A DNA stretch of 64,000 nt, taken from positions 145,971,941 through 146,035,940 of the forward strand of contig OY720636.1 of the NCBI GenBank assembly GCA_963169105.1, in the 5' to 3' direction. The stretch comes from Ceriagrion tenellum (lineage: Eukaryota > Arthropoda > Insecta > Odonata > Coenagrionidae). Positions 37,726 to 49,556 of this stretch are shown here, in pieces (position 1 is the first letter of the stretch; every line of letters begins with the position of its first letter). The notes under the pieces were generated by a model. That model was given only the letters and a program-made list of their open reading frames with translations. It searched no databases and had not been told where the DNA came from. Both the position numbers and the translations under genes were made by a program.

Positions 37726-38740
37726 AGTGTCGTGGCTTGTTACTTAGGTAGACTATAAGCAACATAAAATAATGTATGGCCTTTGCTCATATTCCATCCC
37801 ATTTCGAGCTGCCTTGAGTCTATTGAAAAAAATAAAGCATGAATAACTGAAAAACTGAGAAGGAGACTGCCAGTTGGGAGAGAGAGGCTTCTCTTTTTCC
37901 GTGGGAATCACCGAGGGGGGGGGGGCAGGGCTCCAAGGGATCCGTATTCACAAGGGACCGGATTGAGAGGACACCCTCTCACCCTCCTTTAAGGAAGGAA
38001 CGCACACGAGGGTAGAAGTTGCGAGAGCACAAGGAGGAGGGGGGAGTATGGCAGGCCATGACGGATTTCGAGAGAGACGGGGAGTGACGGGTGGAGCAAC
38101 GGGGGGGGCGATGCAGCAGAAGCGACCTTCTGCCGTGCGCGACGCGGTGAGCGGGGTGCGGCGACGGGGGAGGAGTGGCGGTGGGGATGCTTCCAGCCGC
38201 CCGAAGGCGCTGGAGAGAGCCGCATTACACGCATCCTGCCCCTTCCTCTTGGGTGGGTGGGGGAAGTTGGGTGGGGGAGGGGGGCAAGGGGGAATAAATG
38301 AAAGCACGCCAGCTATAACGGCGGCGATAAAAAAGGAAGGGCTCAGAGATCCGTGTTGTGGTCACTCCCGGTTGGGTCAAGCATTTTGCGACGGATGGGG
38401 TGGGTGGGTGGAGTGGGGGAGGTGGAAGGGGCAGTGGTAGGGTCGCAGGTCGAGCGACGGATCGAAGCGGAGGCCACGGAGAGTTCCTCGAGGGCAGCGA
38501 TGCCCATCGATTGTCAATACCATCGTCGATACACCAACGGAAGAGTATTCGAGTTGTTCCGCCATTTGCGTCACCTATTATTATTGTAGGTCGGATCGAA
38601 TATCGATAGTTGAGAGTCTTCTCACCTTTTGCAGGCTTTTTCGAGACCCATTTGGTTGGCATTGCGTTACTTTCCACTTGCGTTGCTTTGGTCGAAACAT
38701 TACGGATTCTACCCTTCGAATCAGCGACGAATTCTTAAGT
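37726..38740. other. Unassigned stretch with a G-rich block
   Basis: 37860-38470 is G/A-rich on plus with eleven G at 37915-37925. Frames on both strands (up to 150 codons) are Arg/Gly- or Pro/Ser-rich, and several frames are open together, which argues against coding. No motif recognised. Confidence 0.5.
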
Positions 38741-38822
38741 CGTCGGCCTCGGTGGCGGCGGGGTAAAGTCCTCGCTTGCTAACCCGAAGACCGCGGGTTC
38801 ATGTCCCACCTGGGGAGGTATT
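38741..38822 (+). repeat. SINE tRNA-like head, family 1-related
   Basis: GTCGGCCTCGGTGGCGGCGG and the B box GGTTCATGTCC (38796-38806) match the head of the SINE at 37518 with several substitutions. The sequence after 38822 does not match that SINE's body, so this is either a related family with another tail or a chimera. Confidence 0.65.
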
Positions 38823-41800
38823 TTGTTATTCCAACTTGGTGGGAGAGCCGTTTCGCTCACTGAATGGCTCAATGAATGCCTCACATTCAGTTCAATAAAT
38901 TGATTAATTGAACGGCTCGTGAATTTTTCCGGCATCATTTACGGGAGCACCATGTATTTCATGTTATTATTCAATCATATAATAATAGTTTAATGTAATA
39001 AACACTTTTAAACATAACAGTACCATTGTGCTTAAGATTATCAGAGGTACCCGTAAGCTGTAAGATGTACTACATTCTATATAAACGATAAATAATTTCA
39101 AGTGAAGGAAGGAAAGCAAACGTACTTTGGAATAAATTTCATTAGCGTATATTAGCGTACTGTAATGATCTCTTCATTTATATAAATTCTTGCAACAGTG
39201 CTGAATATTTAGGATGGGTTATATGTTGGTACCATAAGAATTTGATGGACAAATTTCAGTCGTAGACTTTCCATGCGAGAAAGGGATACCGCCGGAGTAT
39301 TTGCGGTAACTCACGATTTATATACAAATTTCCTTACAAAATATAAAGCATGACTCGACATATGACTATAATAACTGTGTTTGTGTTCAAATAAAACTCT
39401 TAGACGGAGTAAAAAGTACATATTTCCGCAAAAAAATGATTGGAACCGGCGACTGGGAGCTAGTGGTGGCCATGATAAAAATAGGGAAAACAAGATCACT
39501 TTTCTTATTCGATTACTCAGTTTCAGTAGCCCAGTGGCTAGCATCGTTGACTTTAAATGTGAAGCACGAGTGTCCCTCGATTAAAATCCACTAGTGGGTA
39601 TATTTTTTTTGCTAAATTTTTTAGTCTTAATTATTTCTTTCACTCATTATTGAAAGTATATTCATTGATTTTTTCAGCGAGTCTCACCCTAAATAAGATT
39701 AAAACATTTGCTTTGGTATCTGATTTAAGATTATCCTGAAGGGGAACATTAATTCGGCGACTGTAAGCGTAGAATTCGAGATCCTTCATTTGTACTACGG
39801 GATAGAACCGAAGTATATGTGTCTGATGCAATCGGTTTTCATCACCACCCTCGTTTCCATTTAGGTGAAAAATTTTCCCAGTAGATTTTGACTGCAGCAC
39901 TTCAATGATTCAACGAAAATACAACTTAAGCAACATTTACTCCAGTAGTGCGTTTTTCTCCTCCAAAACTGAATATTTACGACCATGTCTCAATTGAACT
40001 GTATATATATTTCGTAAACAACTCTTGAGGCAGTGCATAGTTGTGGTTTGAAGCAAATTGATATTTAATCGATAATATCCAACAAGTGGGTATGACTAGG
40101 CTTTGAAGTACTCTCCGATAGTCGTTGATTTTATTGGAAATCACTTAGAAGTTTTTTCTAGCTTTATATGGCACTGTGAAATACTGTTTAAGTTGCTTCA
40201 AGTATTCTTAAACTATTGTCACTGAATGGCCGTCTCTAATGGTCTTGAGTAGACGTTTAAGACGCCTTGTTCAACGTCCTTTGTTCGAGACATCTCGAAT
40301 TGTGTGAGGAGGGCTATAACAATACTTCTGTCTAAACTTTTGTTCGGTGGTTTTCTCTGTGGCTGATCTCTACTATATGACGAAGACTTGAATAAACTAA
40401 TACTCGAGTGAGTTCCATGCAGAATAGTGTGAACCATAATGCTGAGGAACATAGTATTTATATTTTGAACGCGAAAGCCTCACCCAAAGGCAGAAATTAA
40501 AGTCGGTCAAGTGGAAAGTCAGAGGCTTCAATTTATATTAATGATAATAAAATCATGAGAAACAATTTAAATTTGATTATATCTTAATAATGGTTAATTC
40601 CTTTCAATACCAGTTTCAACGTCTTCACGTGAATTATTAATTCTTTCTAAATATTGACCCTCTTTAGAGACAACAACAGCAATCCAAAGGCTAAATCATA
40701 AAAGGTAATGTGAATATATACTTCGGGAATCACAACAGTCCTTAAATAAGTGAAGGCTACCACGATAAATGTAAACTAACACTGTATGTAACGGCTACCC
40801 CTGTATGAAATAAATAGCAAGGTCATCTGCGGCTATGGCAGTGAGGAGACATTTTCCAACAGCGAGATGACTGAAAGTGACGCACAAACATATCCACTGA
40901 AATACTGTTATCTTTCGGCGTTGGCCTTTGGAATGAAACAAAACAATTGCGTTGACAAAGTATTGCGTAAACCTCTTACCTACAACAGACGTTGACAGAT
41001 CGCAGATATCTTCGTAAATGACCCAATGGCTTTCGTTACTTGCAAAATGATGTCCTCCTGTGGTTCATTACTGGGTCTATATCACTTCAGACACAATGGT
41101 AGTGTTTTTAAAGATGCTAAATTTGTAGTAACAAATCCTGAAGGTAAAGAATTTTCTTTGTTTGGACTATTTTTTCATAACGAGGTGAACCATCACGCAC
41201 TGAAGGAACAAAACGAAATATAAGCAATCATTCAATAGTTTGAATGGAAACAGACCCTTTACACTGTGTCCGGTGACTTACCACGGGAAATGGTTAACAA
41301 GCACGTATAGTCCTTGTTAAGCTTACGACTAAAATGATGATATTAATACCCAAACGCATTTTAACATGCTCTAAGAATACATAGGCACACATAAACATAA
41401 ATAATATGACCTTTTTTCCAAAAAAATAACTACCAGTGGCAAATATATCCGGGCACTTTAAGAATTTCTCGCGCGTATCGCAGCGGTCCGTATGGTTATA
41501 TGAACCGAATTCCCGCGCTTCCGCGGTTTTCTCCTCGAGCAAAGTGAAGCGATAGTGGCGACAGCTCACGAGCCCAATGTTTGGTGTAATTGAACTAACG
41601 AAAAGGTGAGATAAAGACACGTATCTAGAGTCACAAGATACGGATCAAGAATCGAAGGAGCTAGTGGGTCACCGGAAGAGTCGGTGAGTCAAGTGAAAGA
41701 GTCGTTGATTCTTGGAAAAGACCCGAAAAATCACCACGAGGTGATCCGAAGATGGTCTCGCCGCCCTGGATTTTTGGAGCTAAACTACGAAAAATGGCGT

Positions 41801-41857
41801 ATATTCCACGATTATGACGTCAATCTTACGGAGGTGGAATTATAAAATAACCCCCCT
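38823..41857. other. Unassigned AT-rich stretch with a possible decayed SINE head
   Basis: At 39526-39595, TAGCCCAGTGGCTAGC followed about 40 bases later by CGATTAAAATCCA resembles a decayed A box and B box pair, but it is weak. The rest is AT-rich without recognised content. Confidence 0.35.
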
Positions 41858-41975
41858 GGGTAGAATATTATCTGCCCAGGACATGGGTGTTTGTGTCTTG
41901 TCCGTTGTTACTGTTATTCACCCGACGTAAATTGGTCCATTGTGATGCGTTTGGGATAGTGAAGATAAATAAATA
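41858..41975 (+). repeat. SINE family 1, body and tail only
   Basis: From CTGGGT through CCCAGGACATGGGTGT, ATTCACCCGACGTAAA and AATAAATAAA this parallels the body of the SINE at 37518-37725. The tRNA-like head is missing or too changed to see. It is likely a 5'-truncated copy. Confidence 0.7.
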
Positions 41976-42529
41976 AAGTCATTTTCAACATTTGGGTTCG
42001 ACTCAGCTGCTCTTGATCAGAGATAGCAGGGAGGAGAACTCTGTTAAGAACTCTGTCTTCAGCTCATATTTTCTTGCGGATCACAGGTACCATTTGAAAA
42101 TAATATACACCCTTATGCTGCTCTCCCATTTATCCGATTTGCAGCTCAGTGTGAGTTTAGGCGTATTATTCTGTGAAAAATGTTTGAGGACGCTTAATTC
42201 ACGTCAAAAGAGATATGATGTAAGTTTGAGAGGGAAATCATTTGAATAAGCGGATGTATCGAGGATGAAAAACTGGCTGAAAATAGATAAGTCACACCTA
42301 GAGACAAAGATAATTAGGAGATTACATAATTGCTATGGACGGCAACGGATCTGAAATACGGCTTATACGTAGAATAGTAGCTTACAAACGTAGGCCTTAG
42401 GCCGGTGCTCGAAATGTTCTGGGGTCCCCTCAACCGCCCCGGATTGCTGAGGCGTCTAGACGAGCTGCTCGTTGGATCTCCTAGCAGTGTAGGCATTTTC
42501 AAGTTAGAGAATAGGTCATATTGCCGGAT

Positions 42530-42975
42530 TAATGTTTGAAAATATAGATCCAAGTACATCCTCCGATATAATCAGTGTAGCGTATATTTCTCCGCAGAGA
42601 AAATGCTGGAAAGTCCACATAAATATATGTAACTCACTTTGTAACAAAATAACTACCACGAGAGAACGGCCAAACTTCAAAGAAAATCAAAGGAATAAAA
42701 CCCAGATGAGAACTTTATGATTAATATCGGAGGCGATTTAAACCTTCCGTCTATAAACGGATAGTGAAGAAGCAAGTCCAAGGGAGAGTGATACAGGCGA
42801 GGCTTTTGACAATACACTTTCAAGCCAATCTCCATCCCAAATCGATGACAAACCTTTGAGAGGAAACGAAGTAATAGACCTTTCAGCAGTCAGTCTCTCG
42901 GCGATGGTTTAGCACGTAAAAATTCTCGAAGGCAATAGTGATCATTAAGTAATTTTCGCAACCTTAAAACAACGG
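42530..42975 (+). mobile_element. Non-LTR retrotransposon endonuclease (APE-type) remnant
   Basis: Plus-strand readings give SSDIISVAYISPQ near 42554, GDLNLPSIN at about 42733, then in a shifted frame RGNEVIDLSAVSLSAMV (about 42860) and HVKILEGNSDH (about 42918). The order GDxNLP, TRGNxxxDL, GxSDH is that of the C-terminal half of a CR1/Jockey-type apurinic-like endonuclease. Stops occur after SIN, after MV and after SDH. The neighbouring reverse transcriptase at 43122-43905 is on the opposite strand, so the two are not one element. Confidence 0.75.
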
Positions 42976-43121
42976 TAGAGTCCGCAGATTAGCCCAAGCG
43001 TAAAGAGTACTTATTAGAAAAAAATTCAATTTTATAAAATATGGGGAGACGTTAGAAGATTCTTTCCTGGAATTTGTAGCTAATACGAAAGATGAAAGCA
43101 CCAAATTAACATTGAGATATT

Positions 43122-43905
43122 TTTGTACCTATCTGTTCAGAAATACATCTCTTATTTTATTGCCCCTGTCGGACCAGAAGATGTAAAACTTCTTGAATCC
43201 AACAGTACTGTTGAATCCAAGTAGTAGTGAAGTACACTGAAGTACTGTTGGATCAACAGCTACTGTATGTACATAAATTCCGGCAATTGATTCACAATCC
43301 AACAGTTACTGTAGAATTCAACAACCGCTGGTAAAACACATTGCTGCAATTGCTGTTAAATCCACCCTAGTATATGCTGAAAAAATTAAATTTTAAGTTG
43401 CATAATCTATGAGTAAGCCCAACTAAAAATTCAACCGTTTGAACATTGCATGATTAAATTCAAGTAATAGCTATTTGCCCCACATAAGGGGGAAAATAAT
43501 TGTAAAAAAAATTGTATTCTCTATGTCTCTCGAAAACATACCTGCTCTAAGCCTGGCTTGTAGCCTCCGAGAGACTACTGAGTCCCGCTTAATTCCTCTC
43601 GAAACTTTGAAATACTGTACACTCGTAACAATTTTTAACGCTCGCAGGTTTCGCTTGTTTTGAAATTTATTCTTCGGCTTAAATCTTACTGTGCAGAGTC
43701 CCAAATGCTTGCGGCGTATTCGAAGCATGGCCTAACCGGAGCGAAGTAGCACCTCTCTTCCATGTTTCCACCCGAGGATCTTCCTACTATACTCTTCATT
43801 AATCCTAGTTTCTTCAATGCTGTCCCGCATATGTATTCTGCGTTCCCCCTTGATAGCTATGAAGTCAACGTTATTCCTAGGTATTTGAATTCATCTTAAG
43901 ACTCT
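43122..43905 (-). mobile_element. CR1/Jockey-type non-LTR retrotransposon, 3' part (copy 2), interrupted
   Basis: The minus strand reads EFKYLGITLTS (about 43895), EYICGTALKKLGLMKSIVG, ERCYFAPVRPCFEYAASIWD and VSRRLQARLRAG. This is the same family as 30540-31230 and better preserved in this part. The last stretch of the gene (matching CRTDRYK) is found only at 43122-43190. Between the two, about 330 bases of unrelated sequence with short CCAACAGT repeats replace part of the coding region. Confidence 0.85.
43195..43370. repeat. Cluster of short ACTGTTGGA-type inverted repeats
   Basis: TCCAACAGTACTGTTGAATC, AGTACTGTTGGATCAACAG and ATCCAACAGTTACTG occur within about 120 bases, in both orientations. 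The cluster lies inside the sequence that interrupts the LINE remnant. Confidence 0.6.
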
Positions 43906-44574
43906 TGTGTATATTTCTCTCAAAGAATAGACGTGGCGGTGTTGCGATTACTTCCGCGGAGAATAGCTTGACATTATATTCAGATTCTGAGTTAATAGGA
44001 GCCATTTGAGGTATTTTTGAGCAAAATATGACGCATCCATGTCTATTGTCCATCGGATGATATACCGACTATCCAGGAGTGTCACACGACAACGTCGTGG
44101 ATTAGGGGTGAGAGTGAGTTGGGGAGGAGCGAAGAGAAAGGGAGATGTTGGGGGAGAGTGGAGGGAAACCACAGATTGCACTGCGCACTTGACGTTGAAC
44201 TGGAAGGCGCAAGAAGTGTCGCACGCAGGGCGACAAATCTATGATGGGACATTTATACGCTCGTAAGCGATTCCATCTCAGCCTCGAGAACATTCACTCT
44301 CCACATTTTGCACAACCACTTCAACAGCGAGCGCAGCCCTAAAACTGTTTTACTTGATCAGTTTAAACTAAGAAGGTTTTAAAATTTGCTAATCCCTCAT
44401 TCATGAGAAAAAATTTTGTTAGTTATCTCAGTGTGTCGAAGGAAAACTTTACCCCAGAGAAATGCTGCGCATCTGACAGATGAAACAGAATTGGGTGCCA
44501 ATAAATAAATACTAAAACTTTAAAAAACCTAAACAATGCACAAAGTACTTAGAAAAACTTGCGTAGGTCTAATA

Positions 44575-44930
44575 GTTTTGTTTTTAGTTGAAAATAATGA
44601 CTAAATCAATCTTCTGATCCATTTACTATCAGAATTGAAACATTCCTTCTTGTCACAGCTCAGGGTCATAGCTAAACGGATTTCTCCTATGAATTAAGTG
44701 GAATTAAGTGGCACCACAGTAACCTAACTTTGAGGTGCACGATATCTGCCGCTATATTAATCTTTTTGTTTTAAGTTGAAAATAATGACTAAATCAATCT
44801 TCTGGTCCATTTAGTATCAGAATTGAAACATTCCTTCATGTCACGGCTCAGGGTCATAGCTAAACGGATTTCGCTTATGAATTAAGTGGCATCATAGTTA
44901 CGTAACTGTGAGGTGAATGATATCTGCCGC
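44575..44930. repeat. Tandem duplication of a ~180 bp unit
   Basis: 44587-44752 and 44775-44930 are about 90 percent alike. Both read GTTGAAAATAATGACTAAAT, TCAGGGTCATAGCTAAACGG and end GATATCTGCCGC. Copy 1 has an extra internal 10 bp duplication (GAATTAAGTG twice). No coding. The unit does not match the other repeats in the window. Confidence 0.9.
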
Positions 44931-46529
44931 ATTCATTTGATACACAATGCTTATGCTGTCTTTTGATGTCATATGTAATACTTTCAATCACTGATTTGAA
45001 TTTTGAATTTCTGCTAAAACAGTTGCATACCAGAAATTGGCTAAAGAAATGTCATACCACTTGACAACATGATGAAGACTCAATGGACACGTCATGTACC
45101 AACAAACTAGTCCCTGGCTTCCGAATTTTATTTTGATTTACTGAAAACAGTGAAAGCATCGACAGGATGGAAAGAGTAGATTGAGTATTTAGTGGACTGG
45201 ATCAAGTAAAATGTAAGCATTGGGACCAAAGAATCTCCACGAGCGCAAAAATTCCGTCATTATACTCCTCCCTCGAATCACACATTTTATCACATAAAAC
45301 TTTTACTTACCGCGGAAGGAAAAACAGAGAAGTGATAGGTTTCAGTTTATTTTTACTATTTGTTCTATAAATATCGTTCGTACAAGTATAAAACGACCGA
45401 TACGCGAAGTGGATGGCATATTTTAGCAAATTTCTAGAGTTCATGCACTTCAAAACTTGAGATTGAGGATCTAGCTTAATCGAGTGGAGCTACCGAGCCG
45501 TAATATTTTATGCAAAGACTTCTGCGTTATTTCCCCCGCTTTTTTAAAACTCAACGCGTTGGCAACAAAAATTATTTTGCAATTATTTTATAAAAAGGTA
45601 GAACCTATCCCTTTGACCTTTTTAACGCTAATGTTTATTTTTTTATTTTTCGCCTTTCTGGACTTAGGTATTTAATTGTAATGTGTAATAATCTAACTCC
45701 AAAGGTGGCTTCCGCTAATATAGCGAATATGTTCGTATTTAACGTACTGGTAGTTGCATCATGGGCGTGTAAAATCTTGCTGATTTCGCAGCGATAATTA
45801 ATAGTGGTAGAACCCACACCTTATGTCATTAATACGGCTGTAAGGTATTCTCTGGCGTGTTCGACGGTCACAGATAATCTTCGTAGAGGATTCAAACACG
45901 CATTAAATCTTTCAGTCTTGTCCTCTAGTTTCCTCGCGCGCGACTGACTTTCTTCCGCGCCCGCTTTCCACTTCCGCCTTCGCCATTCAAGCCAAATCCA
46001 TCTCCCATTCCGAAAAGGGTTTTGGGAGGGTGGGAGGAGACCGGGGGGGGGAGGGGTTGGGAGCGCTGGGAAAACCCCGCATCCTCTGGGAGGGGAGAAC
46101 CCAGCCACTCTTCTTCCCCACCCCACCCCCCATCCTTCCCTTCCCACCACCCCTTTCCATATTTTATGAGACTAGTCGGTGGAGATCCATACCCTCCTTT
46201 TCCCTGCCCTCCCAACACTCACTCCCCCCTGCAAGAGTGAAAAAAAGAAATATGAATATAAAAGGATATCACCTCCACTTTTATCGCCTTGCAAATTTCA
46301 TCCAGAAATATAGAGGACAAAAATAAGATGAAAGCGACGTCCACAATTCGGGAATCTCGTGTGGTTTAGAATAGGGAGGTGAGATGCGCAATGCGCAGAA
46401 CGGCAATGAGTGGAAGAATTACAGCGAGAAGAGTTGTGAAAGAACATTTATTTGTGCTATTTTACACAATTATCTCAAACTTTTATTTTTCCCAGAGAAT
46501 TTAACGGTTTTTCCAAATCATATGCCGTA
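44931..46529. other. Unassigned stretch with a GC-rich block
   Basis: 45950-46230 is GC-rich with G runs on plus at 46040-46060 followed by a C/T-rich half. At 46388-46412, AATGCGCAGAACGGCAATGA matches the inner end of the inverted-repeat element at 37195-37441. The rest is AT-rich. Confidence 0.5.
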
Positions 46530-47010
46530 TGACCTTGAAGAAACAGGGATTTAACAAGCGTAAAGCGGGATGGTGAAAATGGATAGCAAAGTGAAAGAGT
46601 GTTGCTGCTTAGCTCTCGTGAGGCAACACCTCGAATATCTTGCGAGCAATCTTACTCTGCGCAGAAAGGCTCAATCCGAAAAAAATAGAATACAAATAAA
46701 TTATTCTCACTTCGTTAAAAATTGCTGAGAGCGAACTCAAAAGTGTTTCTCAGCTTTGAGAGGTATAAGGTTGTAGGCCGCTAGAGACTCAGATACTGCT
46801 GCTTGGCTTACATTAGATTGCCTAAGGAATTCAGAACAGGTGTGCTTCAGTATGATAGAATATCATTTTGACACCGCCTTACTTCTTTAGGTCCGATAGA
46901 TGCGATAGGGATTAAGAGAGGTACATTTCCGAGCAGATAGGTACAAAAAGTCGCCCTTTCAACGTACAACAAGTGACCATAAAGAAAACTGAGCTCCTCT
47001 TCAAACACTT
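46530..47010 (+). mobile_element. CR1/Jockey-type non-LTR retrotransposon, 3' part (copy 3, plus strand)
   Basis: Same family as 30540-31230 on the other strand: KMDSKVKECCCLALVRQHLE (about 46578), EYLASNL, then KNRIQINYSHFVKNC and, in the last part, AGATAGGTACAAAAAGTCGC, matching the DRYK end of the other copies. It is heavily frameshifted. 5'-truncated, no intact frame. Confidence 0.75.
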
Positions 47011-49429
47011 AACAATCTCAAAGCACATTTTACCTTTTCACTTCCATATATTCTCCTCCTTTACAAATTTACCTGCCTATTGCCCCAAAAATCCCCTGCC
47101 ACATTCCTATGACGTGGCTTGCAGAGTAGTATGTTGATTGAAACGGTTTGGTGTGGTGTGCATAAGAGAAGTGGAAGTTGGGTCATCATTTCTACGCTCC
47201 TCGAAACGAATGAAAAGGTTGAGCAAAGCGTTATGAAAAAAATTGGATCAAGCTCCAACATCTTTTTTAAATATTGAACAGATATTCTCGCCAAAGGCCC
47301 ACTGGTAACCCTGATCCCCAGAACTAACGGGAAAACCAATGCGATGATTTCTCCGAATTTTCCCCTCGACTAGTTGGCTTTCTCATCACCTTTAATCCAT
47401 CTGATCGTTTTTGTGGGCGATGTGGTTTTTCTATGCTCCAAGAATAAAAAGAAGAATAATTGTTCCGATGATATTTACGGCAACGCCCGCACTTTCTTAT
47501 AGCTGTAAATTCTGGCACCATAAGTACTGCAGGATAAAGCACAGCGCGATACAATTTATCTGGCAAATTGAAAAAGCAATGTAAAATATTCAGCCCAGGG
47601 AAACAGAGGGAGAGTGATAAAAGAGAGTGAATGAACCCTTGCAAGAAGCGCAAATAAATACCAAGAAACTTCAAATTTTTTAAATCGAAGTCGCTTCTTT
47701 TGTCTAATTTAGGAATTTTAACGATGGAAAATAAATAACTTATTTTGTCTTCGTAGATCCACCCCGTCCATGAGATATTACTGTTTAACTGACATGAAAA
47801 AATTAGTTTATTCTGCGTGCCTCGATTTCGGAGTTCCAACATCTCCTCTCTTTTACTGAGTTTCTCCCCATAGTCATTCGTCCACCCACCTTAATGGTGG
47901 AAGGTGTTCGGCGAAAAAGAGGTAACGCAGGTATTTTTACAGTCATGACGTTAAGGGATCCGATAAGAAGAAACCATCTTTGACTGGCAGCATCTTCGGG
48001 AGTCACCCGGAATCCGCTGACCGTCCCGGCGAAGTGCCCTTCCGGAAAGGTCATCTTTGCTTTACTTAAGCAAAATGTTCTTGCCCACGCACGGGAGTGA
48101 GCAGAGTATTGATCGGGTGCTGCGGCCGTGTGCCCGCGTGATATTCCACGCAGGGGGAGGATACGCGTGCCAGCGTGCCGGCGATGGGTATCAGCGGATA
48201 CAGGGAGTGATTCCGGGAAGGTCGCAAAAAGAGGCGGGTATGTGGCATCCGTCTTTCGCTCCTGGCAAGGTCACTGGAACTCTTCTCCACACTTATCATT
48301 GTTACTAATAATATTTAATAATATTTTGTATTCTACCGGTTTTGGTAGGTTTGAATGGAAGCCACTAAGGATACTCTGAATTTTTGGAAATGAGGTCCCT
48401 AGCGTACAATATTCCTTTCTTCATTTCAGTGTAAGTCCTATCCTACTTTATCCCATAATTAAACATATTCTCTTTCTTCACCTTCCCTGCTTGCCCAACA
48501 TCTCACAAACAACAGGAACTTAAGATGATTCGAGTGAGATTTTTCCTTAGTCATAATAGAGACCAATATTTTATTTATTCCAGCAACACGAAATATGCAA
48601 GAAGTAAATATTTTAATGTTAACGAAGCAAATACATTGTTTAAAATTTCCAAAAGCCTTGGTATTTAGCTAAATGTTCATACATGAGTCTTTCACTTGAC
48701 AAGTTTTTTTATCGCCGCACAGTGAAAGTGACTTAATCTATGAATTTCTTTTGTCTGTAAAAATGGTATAGTTGAGTATAAATTTATTTTTTCTAATAAC
48801 TTATAACACAAAAATACATCGTCAAATTTCTGAAGATATTAGGTATTAGTATTACCTCATTCAACAATAAAGTATCGCGAGAATGCTAGTCGTGCCAAAT
48901 TCCATGTAAAACGGATTCAATTTTGCGGAAAATATCTCGAAAAGTAGCGCAACAAATGGCTAATATTTTGGCAACTATGGAAATTTGAGATGTTTTTATT
49001 TAACATGAGGTCAACTTCATTCAAGACTTCGCGAAATGGTACCTCGCTCAAACTGCCGTGAGCAACCCTTCGCCCCTCGCCATTTCTTTCTCACTCATCT
49101 ACTATAGTAGACCTCTTTCTATTCTCACGCACGAGAGTCCTTTCGTGGCCCACCATACCAAGCACTTGCTCCTTTGTCTTCCTTTCCGTCCACCACAACC
49201 TGTCCACCGTCCTCTACACCCACATCTCAGAACTCTGCAGCCTATTCTCGTCCTCTCTCTTCTCATTGTCCACGATTCTGCACTGCACAACCCAACAGTC
49301 CGTATCAAACTCTTCACCAGCTTCTCTTTTTTATATCGTCACCCAAGGTCTCCATCAGAAGATGACTTCTGTTGCTGAAACGTGTTTCACTGGCGCCATT
49401 GTCATGTTTGCAACTATAATAATTTTCTT
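47011..49429. other. Unassigned stretch
   Basis: A 172-codon minus-strand frame (47324-47842) and GC-richer sequence at 47950-48280 with frames of about 80 codons on both strands have no domain I recognise. A strong acceptor-like site (TTCTTCATTTCAG) ends at 48429. At about 49350-49395 there is a weak PLE-like run (CAGAAGATGACTTCTG then GAAACGTG). Confidence 0.45.
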
Positions 49430-49556
49430 CTAAATTGCAATCCAAGTAATGAAATGTCTCAACTTGCTCCAGTTTATGCCCTCCTACTTTTACTACCGGC
49501 ATCAATTTCTTTGTTCCTCCTCTCCACAATAACGCAAAAATAGTGCCAAAAATCAT
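49430..49556 (-). mobile_element. Reverse transcriptase fragment (non-LTR), short
   Basis: The minus strand reads LMPVVKVGGHKLEQVETFHY, then L-D-CNLEEN. The pattern V.V.G..LEQV..F.YLG..LEE is the thumb-proximal region of LINE reverse transcriptases of the type with GSETWT further on. Only about 40 codons are recognisable. The lineage cannot be decided. Confidence 0.65.

Noticed and set aside
47324..47842. 172-codon minus-strand frame as a gene
   Set aside because: No recognisable domain, odd mixed composition, and no supporting neighbour or splice pattern.
48410..48440. Second ratchet point (TTTCAG-T-GTAAGT)
   Set aside because: One base separates the acceptor from the donor, so it does not fit the zero-length exon consensus.
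49350..49395. Sixth hammerhead-like core
   Set aside because: GAAACG and a CAGAAGA-like box are present, but there is no stem directly before GAAA; CAGAAG pairs with CTTCTG instead.
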